Below are positions 56,704-56,704 of a DNA stretch of 56,704 nt, one piece after another (within the stretch, counting starts at the first letter, position 1; the number at the start of each line of letters is the position of its first letter). Both the position numbers and the translations under genes were made by a program. The DNA lies in contig DXHR01000011.1 in the NCBI GenBank assembly GCA_019113295.1, positions 161,254 to 217,957 on the forward strand, given 5' to 3'. This stretch comes from Candidatus Salinicoccus stercoripullorum (GTDB taxonomy: Bacteria > Bacillota > Bacilli > Staphylococcales > Salinicoccaceae). Under the pieces are notes generated by a model. The model was not told where the DNA came from. It saw only the letters and a program-made list of their open reading frames with translations, and did not search any database.

Positions 56704-56704
56704 C

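Overview
The window looks like a low-GC Gram-positive chromosome from the family Staphylococcaceae. Its moderate GC content suggests a Salinicoccus-like genus rather than Staphylococcus itself. The grounds are gene order (hrcA-grpE-dnaK-dnaJ-prmA-rsmE-mtaB; lepA-rpsT-holA-comEC-EB-EA; yqeG-yqeH-aroE-yhbY-nadD-yqeK-rsfS; alaS-ireB-ruvX-mltG-trmR-udk-greA-mtnN; recD2-TPR-mnmA-iscS; cymR/rarA), strong AGGAGG-type ribosome binding sites, frequent TTG/GTG starts, a CIRCE element and a T-box. This is mostly core genome. I see no prophage, insertion sequence, CRISPR array, tRNA or rRNA.

Layout. 1-4.7 kb: the 5' part of an M20 amidohydrolase, a small membrane protein, and the fructose operon fruR-fruK-fruA on the minus strand, with a striking 10-bp-phased repeat at its promoter. 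4.7-7.6 kb: the flotillin operon (nfeD, floA, a low-complexity membrane-anchored protein) downstream of rpsU. 7.6-16.3 kb: deoC, then the heat-shock operon hrcA-grpE-dnaK-dnaJ-prmA-rsmE-mtaB, controlled at one CIRCE. 16.3-20.7 kb: hemW-lepA and the divergent rpsT, then holA. 20.8-24.3 kb: a new 45-residue membrane protein gene and the DNA-uptake genes comEC, comEB and comEA. 24.4-29.3 kb: a tightly overlapping ribosome-assembly, NAD and shikimate operon. 29.4-34.3 kb: a 32-residue membrane protein, mtnN, greA, udk, trmR, mltG, a DUF1292 protein, ruvX and ireB. 34.3-42.5 kb: alaS behind a T-box, recD2, a TPR protein, mnmA and the cysteine desulfurase.

42.6-50.2 kb is a block lying between iscS and cymR, which are neighbours in Bacillus and Staphylococcus. 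It holds a flavin-dependent monooxygenase, thrB-thrC-hom, the divergent aspartokinase gene, and a UbiB/AarF-family gene. 50.2-52.0 kb: cymR and rarA. 52.04-52.28 kb: a minus-strand structured RNA that I identify as 6S RNA from its fold, its terminator and its position next to rarA. 52.5-55.0 kb: an osmolyte ABC transporter with a fused permease and binding protein. 55.07-55.17 kb: an unusual large inverted-repeat element. 55.3 kb to the end: an AT-richer sucrose module, a LacY/CscB-type symporter and the 3' end of a GH32 sucrose hydrolase.

The least explained items are the phased FruR repeat, the 100-bp hairpin element after the osmolyte transporter, the repeat plus three-codon leader ORF in front of hom, the two tiny membrane proteins, and trmR directly fused to udk with the tRNA-hydroxylation genes absent between them. 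I did not find a clearly new multi-gene system.
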